Source: Streptomyces lushanensis
GTDB lineage: Bacteria > Actinomycetota > Actinomycetes > Streptomycetales > Streptomycetaceae
Assembly (NCBI RefSeq): GCF_001700515.1
Contig: NZ_MAUD01000332.1
Location: forward strand, 1 to 47,836
Reading direction: 5' to 3'
Length of the DNA stretch: 47,836 nt
Positions 33,737 through 42,684 of the stretch are shown here, in pieces. Position numbers and translations under genes: made by a program. The notes beneath the pieces were generated by a model that was not told the DNA's origin, made no database searches, and saw only the letters and a program-made list of their open reading frames with translations. Position 1 is the stretch's first letter, and every line of letters starts with the position of its first letter.

Positions 33737-35122
33737 ATGCCACAGCGACCACGTCCCCTGGACGACACCGATTCCGTCCGTGCGTGGTTCGGCGTCGAAC
33801 TGCGCAACTGGCGCAGAGTGCGGCGCCTCTCATCGGCAGCACTCGGTGAAAAAGTGCACCTCAGCGGCACCGCGATCGAGCGAATCGAGAAGTGCGAACG
33901 GCCATGCGGGACAGCCCTCGCAGAGCAGATCGACGCAGCCCTCGACGCCGGGGGAGCTCTGATCAGACTCTGGCGCAGAGTCAAAGAGGAAGCGGCTGAT
34001 GCGGACAACTTGAAGCCCCGTGCTGGGCGTCGCCAGTCCCGCACCCGTTCCGCGGGCACACTCACGAAGGATCCTTCACCCGGCAGCGATGGGAGCGTGC
34101 CCCCGGTGGACCGTCGCAACCTCATCGCCCTGGGAGGACTCACCGCCCTCGCGCCCGCCGCCTTCACCGAACTCGTCCCCGACCTCGGACGTAGCCCTCT
34201 TCCCGCGCTCATCAGCCCGGAGGACATCAAGCAGGTCCAGGCCGCCTCAACCGTCCTAGGAAAATGGGACAATCTCTACGGCGGCGGGGGCATCGTCCGC
34301 GAAGCATCCATCGGCCAGCTCCATTGGGCCAAAGCCCTCCTGAACGTGCAGTGCCCGCCAGAACTGCGGGCAGACCTCTTCACCGCCGTAGGACGCCTGG
34401 CCATCGTCATGGGCGCGAGCGCTTTCGACGCATACGAACACAACGACGCAGCCCGGCTCCTCGCCTTCGGCACCAGCTGCGCCGAAGCCGCAGACAACTG
34501 GCATCTGCGCGCCAACGCCCTGAACTGGCGCTCGCGACACGCGACGTGGTGCGGAATGCCGGACGACGGGCTCACCCACGCCGAGAACGGGCTCCTTCGC
34601 TCCGACCGGCTGACCTCGCGCGAACAAGCGATGCTGCACAACGCCCGTGCCAGGGCACTGGCGAAGATGCAGAACCGGCAGCAGGAGACACTCGCCGCCA
34701 TCGGACGCTCGGACGAGATCTTCGCCCAGGCCAGATCAGGCGAGGACGCACCCTGGATGGCGTACTACGACCACGCTCAGCACCACGGAGACACCGGCCA
34801 CGCGCTCTTCGATCTCGCCGTTCTGCCAGGCCGGCCGACACACATGGCAGCAGACCGTCTCAGGACCGCCATCGAAGGGCACACAGACGCCTATGTACGC
34901 TCACGCGCCCTGTCCGGCACGAAACTCGCCACACTGATCATGAGGACCGGGGACCCCCAGGAAGCGATCGACATCGCGAACACCGCTCTGGCAGAGGTCG
35001 GCCAGCTCCGTTCCAAACGCGCCATCGACGACGTCGGCGACCTGGCACAGGCATCCAGGAAGTACCGGCGGCCCGGGATGGCGGAACTCCGCGCGCGCAT
35101 AGCGGCCACGGTCCGCCCATGA
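33737..35122 (+). CDS. XRE-family regulator with TPR-like C-terminal region
   Basis: 461 residues from ATG 33737 behind GAGGGGGAAG. Helix-turn-helix at about 15-70 (LSSAALGEKVHLSGTAIERI), a linker with VDRRNLIALGGLTALAPAAF near residue 130, then helical repeats to the end (LRANALNWRSRHATWCGMP, MLHNARARALAKMQNRQQE). Same architecture as the regulator at 23975. Its stop overlaps the start of the phosphotransferase gene (ATGA), so the two form an operon. Probably autoregulated through the palindrome upstream. Confidence 0.9.
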   Translation: MPQRPRPLDDTDSVRAWFGVELRNWRRVRRLSSAALGEKVHLSGTAIERIEKCERPCGTALAEQIDAALDAGGALIRLWRRVKEEAADADNLKPRAGRRQSRTRSAGTLTKDPSPGSDGSVPPVDRRNLIALGGLTALAPAAFTELVPDLGRSPLPALISPEDIKQVQAASTVLGKWDNLYGGGGIVREASIGQLHWAKALLNVQCPPELRADLFTAVGRLAIVMGASAFDAYEHNDAARLLAFGTSCAEAADNWHLRANALNWRSRHATWCGMPDDGLTHAENGLLRSDRLTSREQAMLHNARARALAKMQNRQQETLAAIGRSDEIFAQARSGEDAPWMAYYDHAQHHGDTGHALFDLAVLPGRPTHMAADRLRTAIEGHTDAYVRSRALSGTKLATLIMRTGDPQEAIDIANTALAEVGQLRSKRAIDDVGDLAQASRKYRRPGMAELRARIAATVRP

Positions 35123-36009
35123 CCACATCCCGCACCGAAGAGTCGTTCGCCGCCCTCCGGCAGATCACTGCGGGCGTCGGCATGTCAGCGGCGGACGCGG
35201 AACCCATCCGCCTCGCTGAGAACGATCTCTGGCGCCTTCCCGGTGGCGTAGTGGTACGCATCGCCCGGCCCGGCCAGGACGCGGCAGCAGCACGCGAGGT
35301 CGCAGTTGCCCGCTGGCTGGCAGAAAACGGCGTGCCCGCAGTCCGACCTCTCCCCATGGAGCAGCCAGTACGGGCGGGAGAAAGAACAGCCACGTTCTGG
35401 GAGGAACTCCCCCCGCACCGACCGGGCAACGAAACAGACCTCGCCCCGCTGCTGGCCCAGCTCCACCAACTCCCCGTGCCGGAAAACCTTCATCTCGGCA
35501 CGATGGACCCGTTCGTACGGATCCCGGAACGCCTTGCCGCCACACGCTCCCTCAACGACGACGACCGTGCATTCCTCCACGAACACCTCGCCCAGCTCCG
35601 CAGCACATGGACGCACCTCCCCGAGGGCCACCCCCTCTGCGTCATCCACGGCGACGCATGGAACGGGAACTGCGTCGTGACCGAAAACGGAACCCGCTAC
35701 CTCATGGACTTCGAACGGACCGCACTCGGCCGACGAGAATGGGACCTGACCTCCACAGCCATAGCCGCCGACACATTCGGCTCGCTGCCCCCACGACAAT
35801 ACGAACAGTTCAGCGCCGTCTACGGATACGACGTACGGCAGTGGGCCGCATACCCCACCATGCGCAGCACCCGCGAGCTACGCCTGGTCACTTTCGCCCT
35901 GCAGATCGCCGACCACGACCCCCGCGCAGTGGAACAGGCACACCACCGTCTCGCCTGCATAAGAGGCCACCGAGGGCCCCGCCCCTGGCACTGGACCGCC
36001 GTCGCCTAA
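35119..36009 (+). CDS. Aminoglycoside-phosphotransferase-like kinase (APH family)
   Basis: 296 residues, ATG 35119 overlapping the regulator's stop. It has the APH fold: an N-terminal lobe with VVVRIARPGQDAAAAREV, the catalytic loop HGDAWNGN near residue 177 (HxDxxxxN) and LMDFERTALGRREWDL near 195 as the metal-binding motif. The substrate is unknown; linkage to an XRE/TPR regulator is common in Streptomyces, and resistance or phosphorylation of a signalling molecule are both possible. Confidence 0.9.
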   Translation: MTTSRTEESFAALRQITAGVGMSAADAEPIRLAENDLWRLPGGVVVRIARPGQDAAAAREVAVARWLAENGVPAVRPLPMEQPVRAGERTATFWEELPPHRPGNETDLAPLLAQLHQLPVPENLHLGTMDPFVRIPERLAATRSLNDDDRAFLHEHLAQLRSTWTHLPEGHPLCVIHGDAWNGNCVVTENGTRYLMDFERTALGRREWDLTSTAIAADTFGSLPPRQYEQFSAVYGYDVRQWAAYPTMRSTRELRLVTFALQIADHDPRAVEQAHHRLACIRGHRGPRPWHWTAVA

Positions 36010-36357
36010 CGCGCGAGCGAAGTCGCGTCCGGGCGAGCTCGGTGCGGCCGCGCGGGCGACCAACGTGTCCACGCCCCGCGTGTAGCCGTGACGGTCGCCG
36101 ACCGGCAACCGGTCGCTCATGGCGGCCAGTAGGGGCGGCCCGCCCGCTGGTGACAAGTAACTGGACAGGCCGCGCTGGACAGCGGCTACCGCTTGATGGC
36201 CCGCATCGCGTTCGGCTCACGTCTGTAATGAACGCGCGGCCGTCCGCCCCGGACATCTCCACCCGTCAGCTCGCGCAGCCGGACGATTCACTGCTGACCC
36301 AGCAGGAGGGCACGTAGACATCGCCACCCGCCGATCCCGGTCTGAGGCTGTTGGGCT
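36010..36357. other. Intergenic stretch between convergent genes
   Basis: The phosphotransferase gene and the methyltransferase gene converge here. I see no gene; short minus-strand frames (e.g. around 36120) look like debris. Confidence 0.5.
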
Positions 36358-37512
36358 TCATGCGATTCGTGCGGGTTGCGAGACAGGTGACCAGCGTGGC
36401 CCGGATTCCTGGTTGCCGCTCCAGATGTACTGCTCGTACGGGGTACGGGTCATGCCGAAGTCCCACAGGCTCGGTGTGCCCGCGTTCTGCCATCTCTGCC
36501 ACGCCTGGTCGGTCTCGTCGGCCAGACGGCGGGGGCCGCCCTGATACGCCACCACACGGCCGTCCTCCTGGGTGACGAGCGTGGCCCAGGAGGACCGGCC
36601 GTCGTGCAGCCAGGCCGTCACGGCGGCCTTGTCGGCCTTCGTCGTGATCCGGACATCGGGGAGCAGGACGCGCAGAGCGAAGAGCAGGCTCACGTCGGCG
36701 TGGAGCGGCAGCAGGTCCTGGCGGGCGAAGGAACCCCCGATGTCCGGCATCGTGTCACCGCGGACTTCGCTCAGTGTCCGGCCCTGGTCGGTGCCGCGCG
36801 CCGGCATGAACTGGGCCAGGCCCTGCACCCAGCCGGTGGCCGAGCCTCCGTCCGGGGCGACGGTGAGGGCCACGTGGCCGAGCCTGCCCCAGGGGGTGAC
36901 GATCCGTCCGCCAGGCCGTGTCTGCTCCACCCACCCCCACGGCACCTCATCGACCGCGTACGTAGCGATGAGCCGGTCGTACGGCGCGCGCTCCGGCCGG
37001 CCGGCGGCACCGTCGCCGACCACCACCCTCGCACCCGCACGCATCGCGGCGAGACGTTCACGCGCGGCGTCCGCGAGCAGGGAATCCACCTCGACACTGG
37101 TCACGCGTCCGGAGCCCACCCGCGCGGTCAGCAGCGCCGCGTTCCAGCCCATGCCGGTGCCCAGTTCCAGCACCCGGTGCCCAGGCTCGGCCATCAACGA
37201 GTCGAGCATGTCCACCACGACCGACTGACACGACAGGCTTGAGGACGGCAGCCCCTGCGTTATCTGCGTGATCGTGGCCTCAAGGGGACTGGCAGGATAG
37301 ACCAGTTCCGCCCAGCGCCCTGGATCGGTCTCGCGGTCGACCGGGGCATAGCGGGAGCCGTCCCACGTCCATACCCGGTCCGTCGCGAAGTGATGACGCG
37401 GCACGGCCTCGACAGCATCCCGAACCCACGGAGAATCCTCCGGCCAGCCGCCCTGGTCGTCCATCACGCGTGCGAGCCGGCTGCGCAGCGGTGCGAACTC
37501 GTCCGCCGACAC
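36358..37512 (-). CDS. PIMT-like methyltransferase, FxLD-system type
   Basis: 384 residues from GTG 37512 (GGAAGTAAGG upstream). The fold is that of protein-L-isoaspartate O-methyltransferase: PRHHFATDRVW near residue 40, LPSSSLSCQSVVVDMLDSL before motif I (VLELGTGMGWNAALLTARVG, about 117-136), then VTSVEVD. Beyond residue ~230 it has the extra C-terminal domain (WQRWQNAGTPSLWDFGMTR) of methyltransferases that accompany RiPP precursors. Such enzymes methylate Asp side chains of a modified peptide, leading to aspartimide or isoaspartate. The stop of a 47-residue peptide gene lies two bases upstream. Confidence 0.85.
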   Translation of the reverse strand: MSADEFAPLRSRLARVMDDQGGWPEDSPWVRDAVEAVPRHHFATDRVWTWDGSRYAPVDRETDPGRWAELVYPASPLEATITQITQGLPSSSLSCQSVVVDMLDSLMAEPGHRVLELGTGMGWNAALLTARVGSGRVTSVEVDSLLADAARERLAAMRAGARVVVGDGAAGRPERAPYDRLIATYAVDEVPWGWVEQTRPGGRIVTPWGRLGHVALTVAPDGGSATGWVQGLAQFMPARGTDQGRTLSEVRGDTMPDIGGSFARQDLLPLHADVSLLFALRVLLPDVRITTKADKAAVTAWLHDGRSSWATLVTQEDGRVVAYQGGPRRLADETDQAWQRWQNAGTPSLWDFGMTRTPYEQYIWSGNQESGPRWSPVSQPARIA

Positions 37513-37514
37513 CC

Positions 37515-37658
37515 TTACTTCCGCCGCTTCCCGGTAGGCGGCGGCGGGTTTCCTACCTGCCCGTCCGCATTCCCGGGCGGCGGCGTTCCCTTCCCAAGCT
37601 CCGGATCCGGCTTGCCGTGTGCCCCACCGGTGCCAATTCCGCTCTGGCTCTCAGCCAC
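37515..37658 (-). CDS. Small peptide gene directly upstream of the PIMT-like methyltransferase
   Basis: 47 residues from GTG 37658 (or TTG 37661) with AAGGGG in front. The peptide is Gly/Pro-rich with a basic end: GTGGAHGKPDPELGKG, then PGNADGQVGNPP and PTGKRRK. It contains an Asp-Gly step, the favoured site for aspartimide formation, and ends two bases before the methyltransferase start. The gene pair has the minimal form of an imiditide locus (precursor plus PIMT homologue). Codon use is slightly less GC-rich than in neighbours. Confidence 0.6.
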   Translation of the reverse strand: MAESQSGIGTGGAHGKPDPELGKGTPPPGNADGQVGNPPPPTGKRRK

Positions 37659-37817
37659 CAAGATTCCCCTTACCTCGACAGACCGGGCGCTCTCACATTG
37701 CATGATCACTGGCTGTTCCGGCCGTCGAACCGCGGAGAATGTCTCGATTCGGCTCTCGCTGCCCGGCGGTGACGGCGTGCCTCAGGGCAGTGGGAGGGGG
37801 ATTCCGGCCCGGTGGGC

Positions 37818-38120
37818 CTACCGGTCCGCTGCCGCGCGTGCCACGGCGGCGAGCCAGGCCTCCCCAGGCCGCCGCCCGGCCGCCGCTTGGCACATGTGCG
37901 CGTGCGCGTGGGAGAAGGCGTCCAGTGCCATGGGCGGGGCCTCGTACCAGGAAGGGCAGTCGGCCCCGACGCCTTCCGCCTCGGCCGGGACATGACCGGC
38001 CGCGACCAGGTCCACCACGAGCAGGGCAGGGGAGATGTACGCGGCTCCCACAGTGGGCCACGCTGCGCCGTGCGCCGCGGGCGGCCCAGGAGCGTTATGA
38101 GCTGGGTGTGATTGCCCACG
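37818..38120 (-). pseudogene. Hypothetical protein gene, probably frameshifted
   Basis: The C-terminal part is protein-like (WPTVGAAYISPALLVVDLVA, then SWYEAPPMALDAFSHAHAHM and GEAWLAAVARAAADR). The natural N-terminal side seems to lie in another frame (WAVGNHTQLITLLGRP near 38110-38070), so a one-base change around 38055 separates them. Family unknown. Confidence 0.45.
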
Positions 38121-38382
38121 GCCCAGACCGTGAGCGCCTCGCGGCCTGCCTGGCCGGCGCGGTCCGGCGTTTCGACCGTGAGGCCAGGGGGGGTGGGGGA
38201 GCCCGTCGTCCGCGCCTTCCGCCGCGACGGTCAGGACTCTGCCCCGCCCGGTGGGGTGACCGTCGACAAGCCCAGCGTCCGTCTGGTGATCACGTAACGT
38301 CTCGGGCCTGCCCCGCCCCGGGGCGGTCCGGATCCGCGCCTTCCGGCACCGAGGCCGGGAGGCCTGAGTGGAGGGAGTGGAG

Positions 38383-38556
38383 ATGGCATCACCGGCAACC
38401 CAGGCACCGCCTCCCGAGCAGACCGCGGCGTTGGCCGACGTCTTCGACCTGGACCCCGTCCAGGAGGACATCGGCGTACGCAACGTCCGCGCCCACGCGG
38501 TGAACACCGTCGCCGAGCGGATGGATGTCCAGCCCCGCTCCGCCCCGTCGGCATGA
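38383..38556 (+). CDS. FxLD-type RiPP precursor peptide without Cys
   Basis: 57 residues from ATG 38383 behind GGAGGGAGTGGAG, one of the best ribosome-binding sites in the window. Residues 17-28 read LADVFDLDPVQE, matching the FxLD motif of a lanthipeptide leader family that occurs with PIMT-like FxLD methyltransferases such as the one at 36358. The C-terminal part (IGVRNVRAHAVNTVAERMDV) has one Thr and no Cys, unlike classic members, so it may be a degenerate or unusual core. Confidence 0.6.
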   Translation: MASPATQAPPPEQTAALADVFDLDPVQEDIGVRNVRAHAVNTVAERMDVQPRSAPSA

Positions 38557-38557
38557 C

Positions 38558-38862
38558 TCACCATCTGCGGCGTACCAACGCGCTCGCGGCGCCGGGGGCA
38601 TGACGCCGTCCTCGGGCGCTCCGTCCAGGCCACGACCGGCGAGCTGGTTGTTCTCGTAGAAGCTGACCATCCCCGCCAGCAGCGGCATCTGCTCCCGCAG
38701 ACCCTCAGCCACCGAGGGACTGAGCCGTTCGCCGTCGGCCAGCGCCTGCCCGCTCCTGCCGAGCGCGACGGAGAGCACGGTGCCGTCCAGGCCCAGGTGA
38801 TATTTCACCTCGGCACCACCGGCCATCAGTCCCGTGTTGATCGCCCAGTCCCACAGCCGCAT
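38558..38862 (-). pseudogene. Fragment of a hypothetical protein gene
   Basis: Open frame with good codon bias: MRLWDWAINTGLMAGGAEVK, then LREQMPLLAGMVSFYENNQL. It continues open antisense through the FxLD gene, but that part looks like shadow. Upstream in-frame sequence (SAEAEVERV) suggests that the natural start is missing. Unknown family. Confidence 0.35.
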
Positions 38863-39116
38863 GACCCGCTCAACCTCGGCCTCCGCGCTGGCGGCGGGCG
38901 TCCCGCATCGCGCGCTTCTTTGATCGGGGTCGGAGGAACATTGCTGTCACATCGTCCCGTTGCGCTGGTTTTCCAACAGCGTTGTGTCCTGCCCGGAGGT
39001 GGGGTGTCGCTCAGATCAGGGCCAACGAGCCCCTGCACCCCGGACACCCCCAACCACCCGAGAGGCTCCAGGTGGAGGCCGGTTCCGGCCTCGGCGAGCA
39101 TCGAGGGCGGGGCTTC
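38863..39116. other. Short gene-free stretch
   Basis: Nothing recognised; it separates the debris above from the minus-strand cassette below. Confidence 0.4.
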
Positions 39117-39566
39117 TTACGGGCCACTGGCGTCGATCAGCCAGTACCGGCCGTGGCAGACGGTGATGTTTTCGGGGTTGAGGTCCACCACCCCGGCCCG
39201 GGGGCACGCGTTCGTCGGCGTGGTGCCGTCGTTGGGCAGGTACGGCATGGCCAGTACGTTCACGTCGCGGCCAGGGCAAGGCTTGGTCCACAGGGTGGTG
39301 GGCGGAGCGTAGGCGTACCCCTGCCGGCGCAGGCCGCGCAAGGTGCAGTGCTCACGGCGATTACGGCCGGCTTCGGTTTCGATCTTGTGGACGGTCGTCC
39401 GGGCAGGGTTGAGGATGACGGCCCGGTGGGCGCCCTCTCCGATGGGGGTCCACCCGTCCGGGGCGTCGTGGGGGCTGTACTCAGGGCGCCAGACGGCTAC
39501 GACCGCCCCCTCGGCGGGGGAGCCGACACTCGGCGTGGGAAGCGCCGGGTGCCGCTTCCGGAACAC
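39117..39566 (-). CDS. Kinase-fold hypothetical protein
   Basis: 149 residues from GTG 39566 (start uncertain). WTPIGEGAHRAVILNPA and TTVHKIE look like a glycine-rich loop and Lys strand; VVDLNPENITV followed by YWLIDASGP resembles a kinase catalytic loop and DFG-like motif. It is much shorter than a full kinase. It partly overlaps the small gene upstream and belongs to the recombinase cassette. Confidence 0.5.
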   Translation of the reverse strand: MFRKRHPALPTPSVGSPAEGAVVAVWRPEYSPHDAPDGWTPIGEGAHRAVILNPARTTVHKIETEAGRNRREHCTLRGLRRQGYAYAPPTTLWTKPCPGRDVNVLAMPYLPNDGTTPTNACPRAGVVDLNPENITVCHGRYWLIDASGP

Positions 39567-39805
39567 GGCACGCAGCCGGGGATCGGGAGTGTCCCGCCGG
39601 GGCGGACCGCCGGCAGGACGTCCTCGGCCGGAGCGTCCCAGACACGGACCACGCTGCTGTGCCCGCAGACCGCGGTGCCCGAGCGAGGCGGAAGCAGGTC
39701 CACGGTGTAGGTCTCGCCGTCGCCCAGTTCGGCGGCGACGCTGGCGTAGGCGCCCCAGTGCTCGCACGGGGCGGTGTACTGCACGGTCGTACCTGGCTGG
39801 AACAT
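39497..39805 (-). CDS. Small hypothetical protein of the recombinase cassette
   Basis: 102 residues from ATG 39805 behind GGGAGGACGC. The protein starts MFQPGTTVQYTAPCEHWGAY and continues with VRVWDAPAEDVLPAVRPGG; the last ~25 residues look less natural. Its 3' end overlaps the next gene by 70 bp. Function unknown. Confidence 0.5.
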   Translation of the reverse strand: MFQPGTTVQYTAPCEHWGAYASVAAELGDGETYTVDLLPPRSGTAVCGHSSVVRVWDAPAEDVLPAVRPGGTLPIPGCVPCSGSGTRRFPRRVSAPPPRGRS

Positions 39806-39828
39806 CAGCGTCCTCCCGGGGCTGCGAT

Positions 39829-40180
39829 TCAACGGCGCGCGTCGCCGGGGGCGAGCAGTTCGGCGATCGCCTCCGGGGAGGGCTTGAAGTACTGGCGCAC
39901 ATTGTCCGCCTTCCGGTGCCGGGACTTCGCCGGCAGCATCAGCAGCGACGCGCCCTGTTCCCCGAGATGTGTGAGGCCCGAATAGCGGTACTCGTGCAGG
40001 TCCCAGCCCGTGCCAGTTCCAGCGCCCGGATCAGGGCCCCGGCCCGGGCGCGCGGGTACCCTACGACCGGGCAGGTCAGGACAAGCAGCCACCGGACCGT
40101 GTTCGCCGGCACCGGGTTCCACTCGCCGAACGCGACCTGCGTCAGTCCGGCCTCGGCCGCCCACACGTGCCGCGCCTCGA
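39829..40180 (-). pseudogene. Second tyrosine recombinase, truncated and frameshifted
   Basis: The C-terminal end is typical of integrases: [20 protein letters not shown] (box II HxxR) and [20 protein letters not shown] (His and the nucleophilic Tyr). Its N-terminal side ([30 protein letters not shown]) lies in another frame, with the break near 40010, and the region with the first catalytic Arg is missing. It is a decayed gene directly behind the first recombinase. Confidence 0.7.
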
Positions 40181-40182
40181 CC

Positions 40183-41461
40183 TCACCCCCGCATCTGCCC
40201 CTCGATGAGCAGGTGGGCCACCCGCAGGGCGGGGATGTGGTTGCCGTGCTGGAGCTCGCGGTACGCCGCGGCGGCGGCATCGCCACCCTCCTCGTTCTGC
40301 TGGCTGTGAGCGAACATCTGGGCCAGGAGGACGGCGGCGAGCTGGAGTTCGTCACGGTGGTGGGCCAGGACCCGGCGGATCACCTCCTCTTTCCGAGGGG
40401 TGAGGTAGATCTGTGTGGTGGTCAACTGAACGTGTCCGAGGACGAATTGGACATCGGTGAGCGGCAGTCTGGGGTCCTCGGCCATTCGGTAGGCCGCGGT
40501 ATGCCGCAGCGCGTGCAGCGTCGCCGAGGTTCCGGCGAGCGCGTTGACCCGCTCGAACATCCGGTGAGTCGCGTGGTAAGTCAGCGGGCGCGACGGGGCG
40601 CGAAGTGTCCACCACAGAGGCAGCCGTCGCCCGCGAGGGATCGCGTCCTCCATCTCCAACTGGTAGAGCCGCAGCCAGACGAACGCGTCCGTCGAGGCGG
40701 GAAGCTCCTGCACCTCCCGGGTGCCCTTGCGGACCACCGCGATCAGCTGACGACCCGGGTCGGCGCCGCCCTGCGTGGCCGACAGCAGCTCGCTGGCGCG
40801 GGCACCGGTGGACACGTAGAAGGCGACCAGAGCCCGGTCACGGTGGGAGGGCAGCCGCGCGAAGATCTCGTTGAACTCCTCGTCCGGGACACTGCGGGGC
40901 ACCCGCTTGGGCACCGTCGGCCGATAGAGCCCAGCGCGTTCCTTGGAATACGGTTCCATCGGGTTGTGATGCACGTGGGCACGGCTTCCGCGGCGAGACC
41001 GGTGCAGAGGGAAGGGGTTGAGGATCGGCCCGGTACCTGCCTCGAGATGGAAGTCGTAGAAGGCCCGCAGGACTGTCTCGCTGTGCGCACGGACCGACGC
41101 CGCGTACGACTTTCCTCCCGTGGTCCACATCCCGGCAGCCGACGAGCGCCAGTGCGGACGCGCCGGCTGCCCAGCAACCAGTAGCCACCGGGAGAAGTCG
41201 CGGGCCTCAAGGCGCGTAGCCCGCTCCCATGGGACCTCGACGGCCCACAGGAACCGGAACCAGCGCAGCAGGTCCATCCCGTACGAGCGCGCTGTCGCAG
41301 ACGGCCTGCCGACCCCTTGGAGGTCCCGCAGATAGGCGGCGACCGCCGACGGGCGACTCGGCCGGATCGAGCAGCCGGTACGGCTCCCACGGATCATCCG
41401 TGGCTACCAACTCGCCAGCGAGGGGTACGACCAGGGATGCCAGGTCTCTCGATGAATCCAC
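40183..41461 (-). pseudogene. Tyrosine recombinase/integrase with frameshift near the N-terminus
   Basis: From about 41350 to 40183 the frame encodes a SAM-like N-terminal domain (VGRPSATARSYGMDLLRWFR) and the catalytic domain with STGARASELL (Arg), LHALRHTAAYRM (HxxR), LGHVQLTTTQIYL (His, Tyr). The natural start, MDSSRDLASLVVPLAGELVA at 41461, lies in another frame that runs into it near 41350. If real, the break kills the gene; it is short enough to be a sequencing error. It may belong to the multi-integrase cassettes common in actinobacteria. Confidence 0.75.
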
Positions 41462-41619
41462 GGCCAGACCAACGACGAATCCGCAATCAGGTCACTGACC
41501 TGGGCATACGCTACGGATAGTTCAGTCAACAGGTAAACGAGTCCTCCTGGCCACCTGAGCGCTTGTCAGTGTCTGCTGGAATGCTGGCTCCGTCCGCGAG
41601 AGCGATACCAGGAGCCGTG

Positions 41620-42039
41620 ATGGGAACGTGGGGAACAGGCCCATTCGACAGCGATCTCGCTGCCGACTTCGTCGATGAACTCGAGGGACTGACTTCTCAG
41701 AAGGTCATCGAAGTGCTCGAGCGAGCATTCCAGCGAGTCACGGATTCCGGAGCACGCGTTGACGGCGGCACCGGCACCGAAGCGGTGGCCGCCGCGGCTC
41801 TCGTTGCCAGCACCATCCAGGGCGGCAGGATTGTGATCGACCCTGATGACGGACCCAGAGAACCTCTGCCGCAGCTTCCGCTGGCTCTGCGCTCGTCAGC
41901 CGTACTCGCTCTGCAACGTGTACTCCAGGACGGATCGGAGCTGCTGACCGGCTGGGTGGACAGTGCCGACGCCGCTCAGTGGCGCCACGAAGTCCAACAG
42001 ATCGCGGAAGCCCTGGGACCGATTGATCACGAGCAGTAA
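41620..42039 (+). CDS. DUF4259 domain protein
   Basis: 139 residues from ATG 41620, GGAG five bases upstream. The family signature opens the protein: MGTWGTGPFDSDLAADFVDE. DUF4259 proteins are small and soluble and are often found among immunity-type genes; function unknown. It stands about 100 bp left of the ISL3-like element. Confidence 0.85.
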   Translation: MGTWGTGPFDSDLAADFVDELEGLTSQKVIEVLERAFQRVTDSGARVDGGTGTEAVAAAALVASTIQGGRIVIDPDDGPREPLPQLPLALRSSAVLALQRVLQDGSELLTGWVDSADAAQWRHEVQQIAEALGPIDHEQ

Positions 42040-42141
42040 CCGCGCCACACGAAGTGGACCAGAGCCTTTCAAGAGAGCATTTGTCGGCGGGTTTCGGCAT
42101 CACGCAGTGACCGATGAGCGCGTGAATGTTGGTGAGAAGTA

Positions 42142-42171
42142 GGTTCTGGCACACATTCCGTGAGGACGATC
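42142..42171 (+). repeat. Left terminal inverted repeat of the ISL3-like element
   Basis: 30 bp, perfectly complementary to the right end at 44322-44351. Confidence 0.92.
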
Positions 42172-42211
42172 CACGGTGCTGAAGTTCGTCACCGTCCACA
42201 GGCCATGACGT

Positions 42212-42640
42212 TCAATCAGCCCAGCCCTCCGTGTTCGAGAACGACTCGTAGGAGTAGCGAGTGTCGCGGCCCCACTCCTCCCCAGTGATGCGCTTGTATG
42301 CCCGATCCGGCGTGTAGAGCAGACTCTCGGCCCAGATGAGGTCGGTGGCGTAAGGAGTGAAGGCCGCAGGGTCCTGGAGGACGCCGTCGAATACGCTCCG
42401 GCCGGCCGCGACGACCGCGGCACGGGTGTAGAGAAAGGCGTCACCAGACAGGTTGTGGCCGTACTCCTTGCGGTCCAGCCGGTAAAGCGCCCACGACAGC
42501 TGTTCGGCAAAGCCGATGACCAGCGACAACGCGGACTCGGCAAGACGCTCGGTCACTGTGGCTGCAAGAAGTTCGGCATCAGGGTCAGGCTTCGTCGGCC
42601 TGCAGTCCTCGATGAGCTGCCAGAAGGCGTCTTCGTTCAT
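42212..42640 (-). CDS. DUF4240 domain protein, passenger of the ISL3-like element
   Basis: 142 residues from ATG 42640. The start MNEDAFWQLIEDCR is the DUF4240 signature, followed by LSLVIGFAEQLSWALYRLDR and a C-terminal WAESLLYTPDRAYKRITGEE segment. DUF4240 proteins are small soluble proteins seen near polymorphic toxins and WGR-domain proteins. Its location inside perfect IS ends means it moves with the element. Confidence 0.82.
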   Translation of the reverse strand: MNEDAFWQLIEDCRPTKPDPDAELLAATVTERLAESALSLVIGFAEQLSWALYRLDRKEYGHNLSGDAFLYTRAAVVAAGRSVFDGVLQDPAAFTPYATDLIWAESLLYTPDRAYKRITGEEWGRDTRYSYESFSNTEGWAD

Positions 42641-42684
42641 GCTGGCGAGCATGCCGCAGGGGTCTGACAGTCCTGTCGGCCGGG

